From JBFKOL01 sp041628815 (GTDB taxonomy: Bacteria > Bacteroidota > Bacteroidia > Chitinophagales > Saprospiraceae), in assembly GCA_041628815.1 (NCBI GenBank), contig JBFKOL010000290.1:1-5766 (forward strand): a stretch of DNA of 5,766 nucleotides. The letters run 5' to 3'. The position numbers were made by a program, and so were the translations under genes. Within the stretch, counting starts at the first letter, position 1; each line of letters begins with the position of its first letter. Shown in pieces: positions 5,634-5,766 of this stretch. The notes under the pieces were generated by a model. That model did not search any database and was not told the DNA's origin. It saw only the letters and a program-made list of their open reading frames with translations.

Positions 5634-5642
5634 TACACGATA

Positions 5643-5650
5643 CAAATATA
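5643..5650 (-). promoter_or_regulatory. Bacteroidota -7 box of small RNA A
   Basis: The minus strand reads TATATTTG, an exact TAnnTTTG match. No good TTTG lies about 20 bases upstream; instead a perfect palindrome (5667-5682) occupies the area just upstream of position -24, as expected for a promoter controlled by a bound regulator. Confidence 0.5.
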
Positions 5651-5666
5651 ACATATTAAAATAAAT

Positions 5667-5682
5667 TGTAATACGTATTACA
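5667..5682. promoter_or_regulatory. Perfect 16-bp palindrome, candidate operator copy 1
   Basis: TGTAATACGTATTACA is fully self-complementary. It lies between the minus-strand TAnnTTTG box and the plus-strand ATG at 5722, where a single dimeric regulator could control both directions. Confidence 0.55.
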
Positions 5683-5713
5683 TTGAAAATATGAAATTTA
5701 CATACAATTAATT

Positions 5714-5729
5714 ATTGTAATATGTATAA
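5714..5729. promoter_or_regulatory. Candidate operator copy 2, overlapping the plus-strand start codon
   Basis: ATTGTAATATGTATAA repeats the left part of the first palindrome (ATTGTAATACGTATTA from 5665) with two mismatches, 49 bp away. An overlapping dyad, TACAAT (5703-5708) and ATTGTA (5714-5719), also occurs here. The site covers the ATG at 5722, so part of the similarity may reflect coding sequence. Confidence 0.35.
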
Positions 5730-5766
5730 TGCTGAAAAACAAATCAATATGTATAACAGCTTGAAA
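5722..5766 (+). CDS. Possible start of a plus-strand gene running off the window (partial)
   Basis: From ATG at 5722 the frame is open to the edge: MYNAEKQINMYNSLK, 15 codons. The composition (polar, helical) is compatible with the first helix of a small regulator, but nothing identifies a family. Support comes from position: it follows a palindromic candidate operator and diverges from small RNA A. A second in-frame ATG nine codons on is an alternative start. Too short to be sure it is a gene. Confidence 0.35.
   Translation, partial: MYNAEKQINMYNSLK

Larger units (their letters stand above)
5571..5638 (-). ncRNA. Candidate small RNA A, TAnnTTTG promoter (about 68 nt)
   Basis: The TATATTTG box at 5650-5643 predicts a start near 5638-5634. 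The shared 17-base segment follows at 5633-5617, then about 15 A/T-rich bases, then the terminator stem and its U11 tract. No ATG-initiated frame of useful length is present. The layout is the same as module B, but the terminator and the promoter class differ, which argues for a shared 5' function kept under two controls. It could instead be the end of a longer minus-strand transcript from beyond the window, but the plus-strand frame at 5722 and the promoter box argue against that. Confidence 0.5.
5038..5721. other. Long intergenic region without a convincing protein gene
   Basis: About 680 bases. The left part (5038-5120) is the upstream region of the small HTH gene. From 5120 to 5400 I see a stem-loop (5203-5240), one isolated DnaA-box-like TTATCCACC (5291-5299), and a 43-codon minus-strand frame without a normal start, but nothing firm. 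From 5401 to 5640 lie the two small-RNA-like modules. From 5641 on the sequence becomes extremely A+T-rich and holds palindromic candidate operators. Confidence 0.7.

Overview
The window reads as chromosomal DNA of a Bacteroidota bacterium, most likely from the Saprospiria/Chitinophagia/Cytophagia side of the phylum. The reasons are an STN-type TonB receptor followed by a DUF4249-like lipoprotein, promoter-like TAnnTTTG boxes, start codons without a Shine-Dalgarno sequence, a lipoprotein with acidic residues just after its cysteine, and a small HTH protein of a type I associate with this phylum. Genus cannot be told from sequence alone.

Layout. Positions 2-112 are the 3' end of a plus-strand gene that looks like a FecR-type anti-sigma factor. 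Behind a well-formed TAnnTTTG promoter (157-164) lies a large TonB-dependent receptor (190-2865, TTG start) with signal peptide, STN signalling domain, carboxypeptidase-regulatory-like domain, plug and beta-barrel. A DUF4249-type lipoprotein (2955-3914) follows, possibly with an extra internal promoter. Together these look like a cell-surface-signalling uptake module: receptor in the outer membrane, lipoprotein partner on the outer-membrane surface, and the STN domain talking to the FecR-like protein, which would control an ECF sigma factor outside the window. The cargo cannot be read from sequence.

Next is a Crp/Fnr-family regulator (4011-4715, plus strand), facing a small helix-turn-helix protein of 81 residues (4792-5037, minus strand) across a short gap with two weak hairpins.

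The right end (5038-5721) has no convincing protein gene but is the most unusual part. On the minus strand there are two short transcription-unit-like modules. Each has a promoter signature (one a textbook sigma-54 GG-N10-GC element, the other a TAnnTTTG box), then an identical 17-base segment close to the predicted 5' end, then an unrelated hairpin with a U tract. I interpret these as a pair of roughly 60-70 nt small RNAs sharing a 5' segment but differing in terminator and sigma-factor control. A degenerate third copy of the shared segment lies between them. To their right is a very AT-rich stretch (about 83% A+T over 5641-5766, counted by hand) with a perfect 16-bp palindrome, a second related copy 49 bp on, and the probable start of a plus-strand gene at 5722 that runs out of the window. 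This suggests divergent, operator-controlled transcription of the small RNA and that gene.
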